From Cryptomeria japonica (taxonomy: Eukaryota; Streptophyta; Pinopsida; Cupressales; Cupressaceae): DNA of 64,000 nt. Shown here one piece after another: positions 21,589-33,539 of this stretch (positions within the stretch are counted from its first letter, which is position 1; each line of letters opens with the position of its first letter). The DNA lies in NCBI RefSeq assembly GCF_030272615.1, contig NC_081415.1:627727240-627791239 (forward strand), in the 5' to 3' direction. The translations under genes and the position numbers were made by a program. A model generated the notes under the pieces. The model did not search any database and was not told the origin of the DNA. It worked only from the letters and a program-made list of their open reading frames with translations.

Positions 21589-22930
21589 TGTAGTCACATA
21601 AATCTATCCATTTAATTAAATGAATATTTACTATTTATTTGATTAATAAACCCATTAGCCAACAGTTAATTAAATTAACATTTAATTAATTCATCTTCAA
21701 CCATTCTCCTATTAATTAAATAAATTATTCAATTTATTTCAATTAATTCATTAAACCAAATTCATAATCAATTAAATGAATAAAATCCTATTTATTTAAT
21801 TTAATCCCCTTTCCTCTTTTAAAAAATAATTAAAACATTTTAACTCCCCCCACTTGCATTCTCCTACAAATGCAAGTTGCAACCAAAAATGAAATAAATT
21901 AATTTTAATTTTAATTTAAATCCTATTTTCCCTCACCCACCAAACCCACTTGCAATCCTAAATCCCCTTCTAGACTCTTCTAAACCATTCCTAATTAGCC
22001 TAATCCATCCCCTAAATATTGTCACATTCCTAAGCAACTTGGAGTCACTTCTCAAAGCCTTCAAAGTCTTTGAAAAACATTTAATGTTTTATGTGTTCAA
22101 CAAGCTAACCCCTAAAGTATTCCAAACCACTAATGGCTCTTACATGACCATTAATGACTCTTACATAGCCATTTATGGCTCTTACATAACCGTTTATGGT
22201 TAAATCTACTTGCCCCCATGGTTAGAGACTTTACCTCTAACACAACCCTCATTTGACCCATGGGTCTCTTCAAGCATTTATTGCTTTGACCATGGTTATC
22301 CTCACTAACTCTTGCACAAGAGTTTATCCATTGGATAAAGACATTATTTATTGGATAATGACTTTATTTTTTCAACTCAACATTAACCTTACCTCCCAAG
22401 TTAACCCTCAAGTCATGTTCAGCATTTAATGCTTATTCCCTCTCCTCTCAACCCATCTCATGTTGACATTTGTCATCCTGAGATTGGATTGAAAGCCCTC
22501 ACATGGATCATAAACCCCTCAATCCTGACCCTTGATGAGAATACTCAATCTCAACCCTCCATTGCTCCATTTTACCTATAAATAGAGCTCATTTCTTCAT
22601 TATCCAGATCCTAAAATCTTGTATGCATCTAATTTATAGTGAAATTTAGAGAGCATTTAGCATAATCATCCACATTTGCCTTTTTGGGATAAAATTAATA
22701 TTAGATAATTAGATAATATCTTGTTTTAGCTTGTTCACATTTGCATTCTCATAATCATCCATTTTAGAATTTTGAACCTCCATAAGACATCCAGAATAGT
22801 GCAAAAAGCTACTGAGAGCTACACTCATTTGGGAACTTGGAGAGGAGAGGAACAAGGGAGGAGTAGCTACAAGCATGGTGGAGGGCATTTTGAGATGCCT
22901 TATTGCATTTCTTAGATTTATCAAGCTTTA
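21589..22930 (+). repeat. LTR of family member a (fragment, 3' LTR)
   Basis: It starts TGTAGTCACATAAAT right after a polypurine tract. It shares with the LTR at 53,033 the TTAATTAAAT-rich first part, the CCCACTTGCA..CTACAAATGCAAGTTGCAACC block and a TATA box (TATAAATAGAG at 22,577). The 5' LTR and coding interior are absent. The right end is uncertain, because no CA end could be fixed. The LTR appears to be a remnant of a Tat-type element (see 54,372-60,780). Confidence 0.7.
22577..22584 (+). promoter_or_regulatory. TATA box of LTR a
   Basis: CTATAAATAGAGC lies about 990 bases into the LTR. It is conserved with the LTR at 53,033, where it lies at 53,927-53,934. It is the likely U3 promoter of this family. 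Confidence 0.65.
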
Positions 22931-23121
22931 TATTTTATGTTTTGTGTCTCTCTTGATATGCTTGCTTAGGATAGTGTTTGATTTGTGATTACTAACACTA
23001 ACACTTTTTTTTTTTTTTGTGTGTTTGTGTTTGTCTTGACAATATCCTAACCATCCTTTTTGTAGAGCATCAATTACTTTTTTAATTTTTAATTAAAGAT
23101 AAAAAATATTTATTTTATTTT

Positions 23122-23132
23122 TTAAGATTTCA
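23122..23132. repeat. LINE target site duplication (left copy), TTAAGATTTCA
   Basis: Eleven bases next to the LINE poly(A) tail are repeated exactly at 29,515-29,525, beyond the 5' end of the element. This marks insertion by target-primed reverse transcription. Confidence 0.85.
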
Positions 23133-23433
23133 GTTTTTTTTTTTTTTTTGATTAGATATCATATAAACATTACATATCATCAGGAATGACCGAGTTTAGC
23201 AGTATCAAGGCACCAAAGGAGGGTGCATACACAAAAAATATACAGTCGACGAGCACCTCCACTTTTGGGAAGATTATTACATTAGATACATCTAAATTAT
23301 AACAACAAAAAAAAACAAAATAGATAGTTCTAGAGGACTAGGAAAAAGAGATTTCAGATTCTGGTGCAAGGTTGGCTCCCAATGGAGGGATCCATGACAC
23401 CCAACCCAGGTTTCCATCTTGCCATACTTCCAC

Positions 23434-24423
23434 TCAACCATCAAGTATGTCTTGTTTGTGGGGGTGTGAGGTGTGCTCATGGAATAGGTTAGCTTCCTCC
23501 TGAGAGATCTCCATGTGTAGGTGTCTACGGTGCATCTGTCTCATGAAGGCCATGAATGCTTGTTCAAATGTGGCCTTTCCCGGTTCATCTCTTTCCCACG
23601 TGAAGCCGTGAGACAACTCTCGAATGTATACAATGGTGGCACTTTCCTTCATCCATCTATCAAACTTGTCTGAATCCAACTTTATTACCACAGTTACCTG
23701 CATCGAAACAGTATAAAAAATGAGTCTCCTAAGAGACTCAGTGAGGTGCCTGGTGTTGTTATTAAAGACATCATCATTACGGTACTTCCAAATGAGCCAA
23801 AGAACTTCTAAAGATAAACAAGAGCAGAAGATATTTGCAGTTTTCCTACAGCCCTTAATGTAGCCTAAAACAACATTTATGATTTCAACAAAGTTAGATT
23901 CTAGATTAAGGCCGAACAAACTCCATATTTCTTTTGCAAAGTGACATTCAAAAGAGATATGTTTCACAGTTTCAGGTACTCTACATATTTTGTAGTTTAG
24001 GTAGTTACCCTCCTTATCTTTTATGGGGAGTTTATTTAACAACAGGCGCCAGCCAAAGAATTCTTTTTTTGGTTCATTTTGAGCCATCCAGAACTTACCC
24101 AGCCTATCTTTCCATTCTTTTGATTCCCATATTAGATCCCAACATCTGTTCAAGTGAAGAAAAATGGTATCAACCTCGGTAAGTGAAGCATATATTCATT
24201 TGTCTTTAAGGGATGGGAGAGGTGTGCCATCAGCTCAACAGAGTGTAGAGATGGGGGAGTGGGGGAGAAGAGGGTGAGAGGGGGGAAAAGCAGAAACTAA
24301 GGCCATTTTAAGGATGTTACAGGTTCTACTCTGGGAAATCGGGATAGAGAAGGTAAGTTTCAGATCCTCCCACATTCTCATTTGGCCATTCTCCAATATC
24401 TGATCAAAACACTTAATTCCCAT
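23434..24423 (-). pseudogene. LINE ORF2 C-terminal zinc-binding (zf-RVT) region
   Basis: The frame of the RT continues to 23,434 with stops. It contains KFWMAQNEPKKEFFGWRLLLNKLPIKD, then ICRVPETVKHISFECHFAKEIW, the zf-RVT block typical of plant LINE ORF2 ends; the first Cys pair is lost. The last codons before the poly(A) tail (23,290-23,434) show no further domain. Confidence 0.8.
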
Positions 24424-24933
24424 ATTGTGCCATTTTAGTGCAGAGCAGCCTTGAAGAGCTGCTAATGGTTTCCCATTATGAAATAGATTCCACCATATAG
24501 ATCTATTATTGGCAATCTGTCCCTATATACTTCCATTTACATTGTAGTGTACCAAGTGTTTCACCTGCTCCCAAGCTTTCCATAGAGACTTAAAGACCCC
24601 AGACCCAGCTGGGGACACCTCTATCTGTCCAAGGAGAAAGTCAATCATGGGGAGATCCTTCCATTTCTTGTCTTTCTTAGGGATTGAGGATGAAATATTA
24701 TTTCTTATTAGAATTTTTCATGGCTCATCCCCATCCATGGCCTTGAGAATCCATTTGGAGGCAAGGGCCATGCCCTGTAGTTTGAGATCTTTTAGACCTA
24801 TCCCACCATAAAGCTTATGCATAGTGCACCACTCCCATTTCATTGCATGTTGCTTCCTGGTACCTTTTCCATCTGACCATATGAATTTCCTAATTTGTTT
24901 CTAGATATGATTGAATTGATAGTTTTTGAAGAG

Positions 24934-26369
24934 CTAGGTAGAGGAGAAATAAATGTTATATGATGCCAAAATATTTTGACAGACCTGAAATCTTCTAGCC
25001 AAAGACAGATAGTTCCTGTTCCATTTAGAGACCTTCTTCTCTATCTTATTTCTTACACATTCCCACATTTCTTTAGAATTTGGAAGGACAGAGAAGGGGA
25101 TGCCTAGATATTTTACAATATGAGTAGGGCCCAACTAGTTGAGAGAAAAATTTGAGAGTCAGTTCGAGGGGTTGTCATCCCAACCAAGTAGATTGGATTT
25201 GTGCATAGCTATCTTACTGCCAAAGGCTAGCCAAAATATATCTATATTTTTCAGCAGAGCAACAAGGTTTTCTTCCTCAAGTTTAATTAAAATTGTAGTG
25301 TCATTAGCAAATTGGACATTACAGATTTCCTTTTTGTTAGGTAAGGATATGCCCTTGACAGGAGGAGTGATAGAGGAGTCTTTGAGTAGGTAGAACATTG
25401 CATCAACAACTAGAACAAATAGGGCTCGGGCTAAGGAGAATCCTTGTTTGATAGATCTGGTCAGTGTAAAATTGGGGGATCTTATCCCATTCATTTCAAT
25501 GGAGGCATTGGCATCACATAATAGTGTTTTGACTAGTTTGCAAAACCCAGGGGGGAAACCTAGTGATTGAAGCATCTGAATGATATATTCCCATTCTATT
25601 CTATCATAAGCTTTCTCGAAGTCTATGAGTAATATAGCTCCATTTTTCCCTGATTCCTTTGCCCAATGGAGTGATTCCCAACATGTGATTAGGCTCTCTA
25701 GAATATACCGTCCTTTGACAAAACATGTTTGAGTAGTACTGATAATCTTAGGTAAGATCTTTTCCAATCTGCTTGCTGTCAACTTCGCTAAGATTTTATA
25801 TGACACATTTAACAATGTAATGGGTGTCCAATTTTTAATTAGGGTTTTGTCACCCTCTTTAGGGATGAGCTTGATCAGACCTTGGTTAATGTTTGCTCCC
25901 AGGGACCTAATGTGAATAGCCTCAGTATATAAAGTGTGAAGGTCATCCACAACCCATTCAATATTTTCTTTGTAGAATTCTATCGGGACCCATCAGGGCC
26001 AGGGGATTTGTCATTATTGAGAGCCAATATAGCTTCCTGGATTTCTTCTTTAGAAATAGTTGTTTCAAGCATCCTGCTATCTTCCTCATCAAGAAGTTTG
26101 GGGACCAAAGACATGACTAACTTTATTGCATTATCCCAGTCCTCTCTAACTGGTTTTGTAGAGAACAATTGCTTGTAGAATTGAGCAAAGCACTCTAGAA
26201 TCTCATTTGGGTTAGAGAGGTTTTTATTCTCTTCCCATATGGTGTCTATTTTCTCTCTTGCTTGTTTCATTTTAAGAATCTGGAAGAAAAATTTAGATCC
26301 TCGATCCCCAGTATCTAACCAGTTAAATTTAGCCCTAGTTCTCCATCCTTTGATTTTCTGATTTTGCAA
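24934..26369 (-). pseudogene. LINE ORF2, reverse transcriptase domain
   Basis: RT blocks in order: EIQEAILALNNDKSPGPDG, LIKLIPKEGD, PITLLNVSYKILAK, FVKGRYILESL, LLIDFEKAYDRIEW, GIRSPNFTLTRSIKQGFSLA and the active-site box. The active-site box reads FANDT instead of FADDT, so a catalytic Asp is lost. The frame changes once, at about 25,982, where GPDG passes to IEFYKENIEW; a one-base deletion would explain it. A stop follows DDNPSN, and the same frame continues with VKYLGIPFSVLP and KWNRNYLSLARRFQ to 24,934. Confidence 0.93.
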
Positions 26370-26519
26370 CCTTCTAAGGTCATTTTTGGCCTTAATTAGT
26401 TGATTGGTGAGTGTTACATTCTTTGGATCCCCTTGAAGTTAAAGCTCAGCCATTTGTAGGGCACTGTGCAATTGCATCTCAGATTCTCTGGCATCTTTAG
26501 CTTTCTTTTTACCTACCAC

Positions 26520-27446
26520 CTAACAAAGTGAGGTCCAGGTTGTAACATTTTGATTCCATCTATCAATGTTTGTCAACTGGCTGTTTCCATACTTATTATA
26601 CATTCTGACCAGGCACAGTGCACATTTTAGGTCATCATCCTTTAGAAGACCAATGTTCATTCTAAATTTCGAGCTAGGGCTTGGTAGGGCCACTCTACTA
26701 TTAGTTACATTTAGCCCAATCATAATAGGGTGATGATTAGATAATGTATATGGTATGACAACATATTGAATACCCTCCTTATTTTTAACAATTTCAAAAA
26801 AGTCTTTGTTGAAGTAAAATCTATCTAGTTTGCAATAGACCCTCTTATTGTACTGTTGGTGGTTACACCAGGTGTACCATATTGAATTATGCTCTCCCTT
26901 CTTTCCTGCTATTGGGTCAGTTAATCTCATTTTGTTAACCATCCTTTCCCAGTGTATTCTCTCAGCACCTTTCCATTCCAGCTTGTTCCCTCCCTATTTA
27001 TCTTGTGCATTGATTACCATGTTAAAGTCCCCTCCCAAGAGCCAGGGGATGTCTTCCAATTTTGCAATCCATTCCCACATCGCCCCCCTTTCTCAGTAAT
27101 CATTACATGCATAGATTGAGTAGAGACCAAATGTAGAATTTTCATTCTGTATGATAGCCCATACTGCCCTATCACAAGGGGATTGTCCCCATTTGACAAC
27201 TTTATTCACCCATTTAGGGTTTAACAATATTGCAGCTCCACCCTTTCCTTTAGGGTGATTGGTGAAGAAGGGGGTGGCCTCCCTCCAGATGGATTTTAGA
27301 CCAATTTCTAGAGAAAACCCCATTGATTTTAGTTCTTGGAGCATAAGGTAATCAATTTCCTTATGCATATTTAGAAATATTTTGACCACATATTTCCTGT
27401 TAGGGGCCTCTAATCCCCTGATGTTCCATGAGATGGTTTTCATCAT
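26520..27446 (-). pseudogene. LINE ORF2, apurinic endonuclease domain
   Basis: ORF2 begins MMKTISWNIRGL, the classic start of the APE-type endonuclease, and has the LQELK catalytic Glu motif. The end of the domain is at about 26,700 with LSNHHPIMI, where families have SDH; the catalytic Asp is replaced by Asn. A TAG-type break near 27,090 and others split the frame, but 27,446 to 25,980 keep essentially one frame. This domain would nick the target DNA. Confidence 0.88.
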
Positions 27447-27454
27447 TAGGAGGT

Positions 27455-28271
27455 TGCTTCAGGAGTGTCCACTAGGGATTTAAACCCTTCAAAACATTTG
27501 GGCCATTCCTCAGGTTTAGAAAGATGGCTGGCATCAAAGGCCACAGGTGAGAGTGGTCTACCTCTCTTCTTCCCGAGTTCAGAGAGTTGCTCAGGTCCCA
27601 ATGATTCTTTCCTAGCTGTATTGTCTTTATTAACCTTAGGAGACCTTTTTCTCTTTTTTTTTTGTTTTATTACCAGCTAGGTCTTCTCCCCCATTATTAG
27701 CTCCAACCTCAAAGGTCCTCGGATCAGGGGAGTATGAAGTATCCCCCTCATTATTGCTAGCCACAATTTCATCAGACTGCATCCCAGGTTCAGTACCATG
27801 CCCATTCTCTAGGGGTTGGTCAAAAGGAGAAGTGGTAGGCCCCACCTCCCCATCAGTGTTATCAGAGGTCCTCTCAGGAGGTTTGTTGGGGTGTGGTATC
27901 CCCTCCATCCTTATTCTCCAATGGAGTATTTTCAATTTGAGGGATGCTCATATCCCCAGAAGGGTCATTTTTATTATCTTTAGGCCCTTGAGGGAAGTGA
28001 CTAACCACCTCGGTAGCACTGGTGGTAACATGAGTACCACCATCTTTCCCTTCGATCAACTCTTGGAGAAAGGGTATGGTACATGATTCAATCTCCTTTT
28101 TTTGGTTAATTAATGTTATTTCAAGCTATTTTCTATGTTCCGTAGTCACTTTCAACTTTTCCATGACAATTTGCTGAGCATTTTGCGTTCTGGGTTCACC
28201 TGTATTAGTGGAGTTTTTAACTACAACTGGTTCCCTTGATTTAGGTTCACTGGTAGCCAAATTAGCTTCTT
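27455..28271 (-). pseudogene. Out-of-frame C-terminal part of LINE ORF1
   Basis: Pieces in different frames follow the 402-codon frame. One ends in a Lys-rich run (NKTKKKEKKVS). Continuing in the shifted frame after its A-run gives KKRGRPLSPVAFDASH and ends shortly before ORF2. A length change in the run of ten A at about 27,655-27,666 explains the frame loss. The charged, Pro/Ser-rich tail is usual for plant ORF1 proteins. Confidence 0.6.
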
Positions 28272-29480
28272 TCAAGGCCAACTGATACTTGAGTAAGGAT
28301 TCGGCAATTGAGGGAGGAGCACTGGCAAGAGAGGGGTGAGCTTGTGGTTGACAAGTTGGGGGGTAGGTTTAGATGGGGGTAGTGATTCAGTGACAATAGG
28401 CTGGGAAGATGGGTCGCAAGATGGAGGTGTAGAGTGCACTGGGTGTGGAGTAGGATCATTCTGCTTAGAATCTTCTGAATCTGGGTGTAGGTGGTTTCGA
28501 AAAGAGGTCTTCTTAGAGGAGGTACCATTTTTGTTTACCATCAAAGGGCAGTTTTTAAGGAAGTGCCCACTTCTTCTACATTTATGGCATGCATTAATCC
28601 CTCCCACATATTCTAAGGGACATGAGAATAACTGGTTTTCAATACATATATCTATTTCAGAGGGAAAAGTTGATCCAGGGTTGAAAGCAATAAGAACCCT
28701 CACATCCATATGGGGTAGTAATGCAGCCAAGGAATCAATTTTAATTACTTTGCCGAGAGGTTCCGTGATTTTATTAATACAACTCCATAAAAATGGGGGG
28801 ACATTTTTAATAACTACCCATTTAGGGTTGGAGAGTGCCATTATTTCTTCGTTACATGCAAGAGGGGTCCAGGGAACGACCCCAAAATAGGTGTTACCTA
28901 TACTCCAAAATTGTTTCTCGACAACCTTCCTCTGCATTTCTTTATCATTAAAAAAAAAAAGAAATAGCCCTTTTTGCAACATTCTATAGAATGAAAACTG
29001 AATTCCAAATTTTATACACCAAGTATCTTGAAACCATTTATTCAAATATTGCCTAGATGGTATTTTATCTACATCAAGGGCTGCTAAAAAAATCGCAGAA
29101 TCCCTAAGCCTAGAAATCTCTTTAGAAATGCATTCAATCATAGAGGAATTAGGTTTAATGATGACTCTTGGGGCCGAGGCAACCTCACCTTCTTTGCAGT
29201 TTTGGGTTGCTGTTACATCTTTGGCCGCCTCTGGTTCGAACCTCGCCTCATCTGGGAAGGCCGTGCAGAGCCCTTGGACAGCTTGGCTAAACGTTTTTTT
29301 GCCATTGTTGGTGACTTTGTGGGTATTAATCCCACCGCCATCAGGTTCCTTCTCAATTAATGGAGGCACAAGCAGGAATAAATGCGGGGGCTTCGCACTA
29401 GGTCTGGGAGCCCCTGGGTGGAGAGCTGACCTGCCGCCAAGGACCGTTCGTGTTCGTCCTTGGTTGCGGAGCTCCGCCAA
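28272..29480 (-). CDS. LINE ORF1 protein (402 aa readable), DUF4283-type with CCHC knuckle
   Basis: This is an open frame of 402 codons. Residues about 110-260 have the DUF4283 pattern of plant LINE ORF1 proteins: LNKWFQDTW, a FFFNDKEMQRKV block and WVVIKNVPP. Residues 298-311 are a CCHC knuckle (CHKCRRSGHFLKNC, spacing C-x2-C-x4-H-x4-C). ORF1 binds the element RNA in the retrotransposition particle. The start at 29,480 is the first ATG, about 35 bases from the element 5' end, which suits L1-type elements. The last 60 codons run into a Pro/Ser-rich stretch, and the frame is then lost. Confidence 0.85.
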   Translation of the reverse strand: MAELRNQGRTRTVLGGRSALHPGAPRPSAKPPHLFLLVPPLIEKEPDGGGINTHKVTNNGKKTFSQAVQGLCTAFPDEARFEPEAAKDVTATQNCKEGEVASAPRVIIKPNSSMIECISKEISRLRDSAIFLAALDVDKIPSRQYLNKWFQDTWCIKFGIQFSFYRMLQKGLFLFFFNDKEMQRKVVEKQFWSIGNTYFGVVPWTPLACNEEIMALSNPKWVVIKNVPPFLWSCINKITEPLGKVIKIDSLAALLPHMDVRVLIAFNPGSTFPSEIDICIENQLFSCPLEYVGGINACHKCRRSGHFLKNCPLMVNKNGTSSKKTSFRNHLHPDSEDSKQNDPTPHPVHSTPPSCDPSSQPIVTESLPPSKPTPQLVNHKLTPLLPVLLPQLPNPYSSISWP

Positions 29481-29514
29481 AAACTTCTTTTTTTAGACAA
29501 TTCAATTTTATTAA

Positions 29515-29525
29515 TTAAGATTTCA
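29515..29525. repeat. LINE target site duplication (right copy)
   Basis: TTAAGATTTCA, identical to 23,122-23,132. Confidence 0.85.
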
Positions 29526-30399
29526 TTTTTAGTTGTAAAGTAATTTATTATTCTATATTTAAGTTTTATAAAAATACATTAATAAATCCACTTAAAAAAA
29601 TTACTTAATGATAAAAAATAACAAAACATAAAAAAAATCAATAATAAATTATTTTTCACATGGTTGAACTATTTTACTCAAACTAAATAACTAAATATAT
29701 TTGTGTTCACTAACATTAAAATACATATGATATTATTAAAAAAATTATAATATCATTTCTATGTTCCATTTATTTATTTTCAAATTGTTTAAGCAAGTCA
29801 ATTATGTTTTAAATTGTTTATCCTCCAAATAGCAAAACAGTTTTGCCAACTTTTGGATTTCATTATCCAACAATAATTGTCTAGTACGTTTTCATAACAT
29901 TCACATAATATTATAAGAAATCTCCAAATTTTATAAGTAAGAAACAATTAAAAAAAGTTATAATCTACAATACAGAATTAAAATGGATATCTCTATAATC
30001 CAATTATTTGTTATTTTTATTTTTTCGAAATTTGAAAAGTTATAATTTCCCTTCCATGCCAGTTTGGGAGAAAAATATAGAAAATTCTGTGAAGTTGGAA
30101 AGGATTTGGTATGTTGCTATTTTGAAGGTCACACCTAGTGCTACGTAAAATTTGAGTATCTTACAATTCGAAAATAAAACCTAAGAAATCCAACGGCGGA
30201 GAAATCAAAAGAATCTGGGCCTTCGGTTAATGCAATACAATCCCGCCATCTCACACAGATTTCTCAACCGAATTTACACAAATTGTGATCTTCCCTGACT
30301 GTTGAGGTGACAAAAATTTTCGGGCTTTATCTTTCATCTTCTTCCCCATAAATTATCTTCCCCTCACAACAAAGAAGATTTATTATTTACTTTGTACCA
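29526..30399. other. AT-rich intergenic DNA upstream of the ADA3-like gene
   Basis: It has long A/T runs and no ORF or repeat that I can name. The right end becomes less AT-rich (CCGCCATCTCACACAG near 30,243) as the presumed gene promoter is approached. Confidence 0.5.
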
Positions 30400-30580
30400 T
30401 CCATTTCCTGGTAACAGATACGCCATTATATACTTTGTAGCAGCTTTCACCCTGAAAAAAACTATCTTTCACGCAGTTGAAACAAATTTTAGGTTGTAAC
30501 CAATATTTTTCTGCAAATTCCGCCCATTTTTTCTCGTCGGCATCGTTGACAGCACGACAAAATTTGTGCAGAATTTAGAG
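30400..30580 (+). promoter_or_regulatory. Possible promoter and first leader exon of the ADA3-like gene
   Basis: A TATATA box lies at 30,427-30,432. A strong splice donor (TTTAGAG followed by GTAAGTC) ends a possible untranslated exon at 30,580. No transcript evidence is available, so both the start site and the link to the gene 9 kb downstream are inference. Confidence 0.35.
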
Positions 30581-31426
30581 GTAAGTCAATTGCCATTTCT
30601 CACTATTTTTTGGGAATCGGTCATTTTTTATTTTGTTCTATTTCATTATAAAACGATTCTGTTGTTATCTGTTAAATAAACGAATTGCTTCTGTGGATTT
30701 AGCTGTGGCTGTTTTTACATACAAATGTGTTTTTGTTTCTTCAAGTAGAGATATTTTGAACTGTGAAATGAGTTTTGCGTTTATTTGGTGGTTTAAATTT
30801 TTTTGTTTATTTTGTTTTTCTTCTTCTTCTTATGTTGTTTTTCTTCTTGAGATTATTATTGTTTCAATTTTCTGAACAAAATCATTTAGTATTAAATGGA
30901 CACAGTGAAGATGATTAAAAACGGCAACTCCGTTTCTTGAATTTGTATCAAAATCAAGAATATCAACTTAAACGGCAATTGTTTAATAACCATTCTAGTT
31001 TAAAATAAAACAAAAATAGAAAAATCTAATTTATCAAGATTAATAGGGAGAACCTTCTAAAATTATTATTTTTTTTTAGAAGTTTGCAATTTGGGATCTT
31101 TGCCGTACGTTGTAGTGTCAATTTCAGCTTCCCATTAGATTGGGCATCATGACCTTATCCATTTGTATTCATCCGACGTGTAATCAATCCATGCAATAAT
31201 GGAAATGGAAACTTTCCTACGTTACACAAACTATCCATCATTACAGCTCAGAAATCTTCTCTTGGCTGCATACAGCTGTCCTCTGTAACCTGCCAATTCT
31301 TCCACCACCCCCACCCAGGCCGTTACTAAATTAAATTCAAACTGAACTATTCTGCAGCATATATAACTTTTACGTGCATTTTGAATTTCATAATAACGAA
31401 TCTCAAATTGAATTAATGTTGTGCAG

Positions 31427-31540
31427 CATAATCTTGAATTGGGTTTACGAGTTGAAATTCAAGCACGCAATTTCAGAGGACGCTAAGGTCGGTAGAAAGC
31501 TTACCAGCGGCAGGTTGATTAGGGTTTACGACTTCTTCAG
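31427..31540 (+). other. Possible second leader exon
   Basis: The stretch is bounded by TTGTGCAG (acceptor) and CTTCTTCAG followed by GTAAGCT (donor). It is unusually balanced in base composition for this AT-rich region. It has no ATG start that would make sense, so I read it as 5' untranslated. It could also belong to an unrecognised gene. Confidence 0.35.
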
Positions 31541-33539
31541 GTAAGCTGCTTTTTATTATTTTTTTCCATGTTTTCCTCCTTGTTTCTGTTTGTCTGTGAC
31601 CTGGAACATAATATACTCTACCTTGCTTGTCATTGTCTATGAACTTTTTAATCATCTTTGATGAATTCTACTAGGTAGATAATTGATGGTTGTGGAGAGT
31701 ACTTAATTAGGTCTGTAATCACAATATATATTGGGATAGTTTAGGATTTGAAAACGAGCTAGAGTTTAGAAACAGTGATTGCATGGAAGGCATGACCCTT
31801 TTAATGAATAACCACTAATATGAAATAAAGAACCACCATTTAAGCAGATGAAATCGATTAAAAGGATTTGTTTCTTTTAATGAAATCAAATTTTTGTTTC
31901 TCTTGTTTCTGATTTCGATTGAATGAATAACCATCAATATGAAATAAAGCATCACCATTAAAAGCATATGAAATCTATTAAAAGAATTTATTCTTTTAAT
32001 GATATCAAATTTCTACTATCTATTTAAGTTATTCAAGTTGTTTCTCTTGTTTCTGGTTTTGATTATGTTATGGTTTTTTCATCACACTGAAGATGAAGAG
32101 TACATGAGTATTCCTTCTTGATTAATATTCATATCCTTTTAATGATTTATTGAATTTAGCATTCATTACATATACCCTAATCAACAATCATATTATGACA
32201 ACCTGCAATTAATCCAAACTCTAGTTTTACTACTCAAAGGAATGTAGACCAACACTCAAAATCAAAAATATCGGCTACCACATTACTATCTTAGGTTGAT
32301 AAGACCTTGAAGCCTCAAGTATATAAATTTAATTTTTCTTGATATACACAAAAAGAATTAAGCATGCTTGATATATAATATAGGTCTATACAATCTTTAT
32401 TACACATCACAATCTATTAAGTCAAAGAGAATAAATGAAAGAACTATTTGTGAACAAGTCTAATAAGAAAATCAAAACAAAATCACATTGTGCCAAGGAA
32501 AAAAATTTGAGAACCATCTATAGAATTTAGGAGAAAGTGTGTTCCAACTTGTCACACATTTAAAGACATCAAATATCATATAACTTGCATATTAGTACGT
32601 TGTATTTCAAATAAAATCAATAACATGAATAATATATCATATATGATCAACAAGATTGTTGTGAGCTAATACAAGAAGAAAAAACATGTTTAAATTAATC
32701 TCATCATGTTGGGTGAGCATAATTGCATACATGACATGATTAAAAAAACACCATAGGTCTCCAATCAAAAATATCCTCATAAACATGTCTCAAGATGAAA
32801 TAATAATAGCATAATGTGTCATCTTAGAGACATGAATATCCATAAAATCATAACAATTCATTCATTTTATTCATAATAAGTCAATAACATATATGACTCT
32901 AGCAAACTCAATCTTACTATCAAAGATTAGCCCCACATGCATCCTTGCAAGATTTATTCTAACCACCATAGATCAAGTCCCCAAGTAACCTCATAGGGTC
33001 CCCTATGACTACCATCGCTCAAGTCCATATGATCATTTTGACCAAAGACTTGCAAACTAGGATCATCCCTCCCAAATTTTCTAACTAAAGAGCAATAATT
33101 TGTAAATGTACTATTATCGAAAATAAATAATTAAAGTGATAGATTATTATGACATATTTTCTCATAACAATAATAAAATTCTATATACAATCTGAGGTCT
33201 GAATCTATACTTAATAGAAATATGTAAATGAGATACTCCCTATGATATGTATGAGTTACCAACTCTCTCTCATATGTGAAAGCATATTATAAAATTTAAT
33301 TCATATAATTTAATTAAATATTTCCGAGTTTGGTATTTATAATAAATTTAATAAATCATATTTCAACAATTGATATAGTCAAGGATTCAATTTATAAAAA
33401 TTAAGACTCATAAAAAAGAAATCTTATAGTTTGATTTCCCATTCTAACCATAATTTTTTTTTAGATTGTGATCAATATAATTGAAACAAAGAAATCACAT
33501 CATATATTTTAGTTATCAACCTAATAATACTTAAACACT

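Larger units (their letters stand above)
23133..29514 (-). mobile_element. Full-length L1-type LINE, minus strand, inactivated
   Basis: A 6.4 kb non-LTR element reads from right to left: 5' end near 29,510, ORF1, ORF2 (endonuclease, RT, zinc-binding end), then a tail of 16 A (T-run at 23,134-23,149 on the + strand). The matching 11-bp duplications and complete domain set show a full-length insertion. ORF1 is mostly open. ORF2 carries many in-frame stops and one frame change. Confidence 0.93.
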
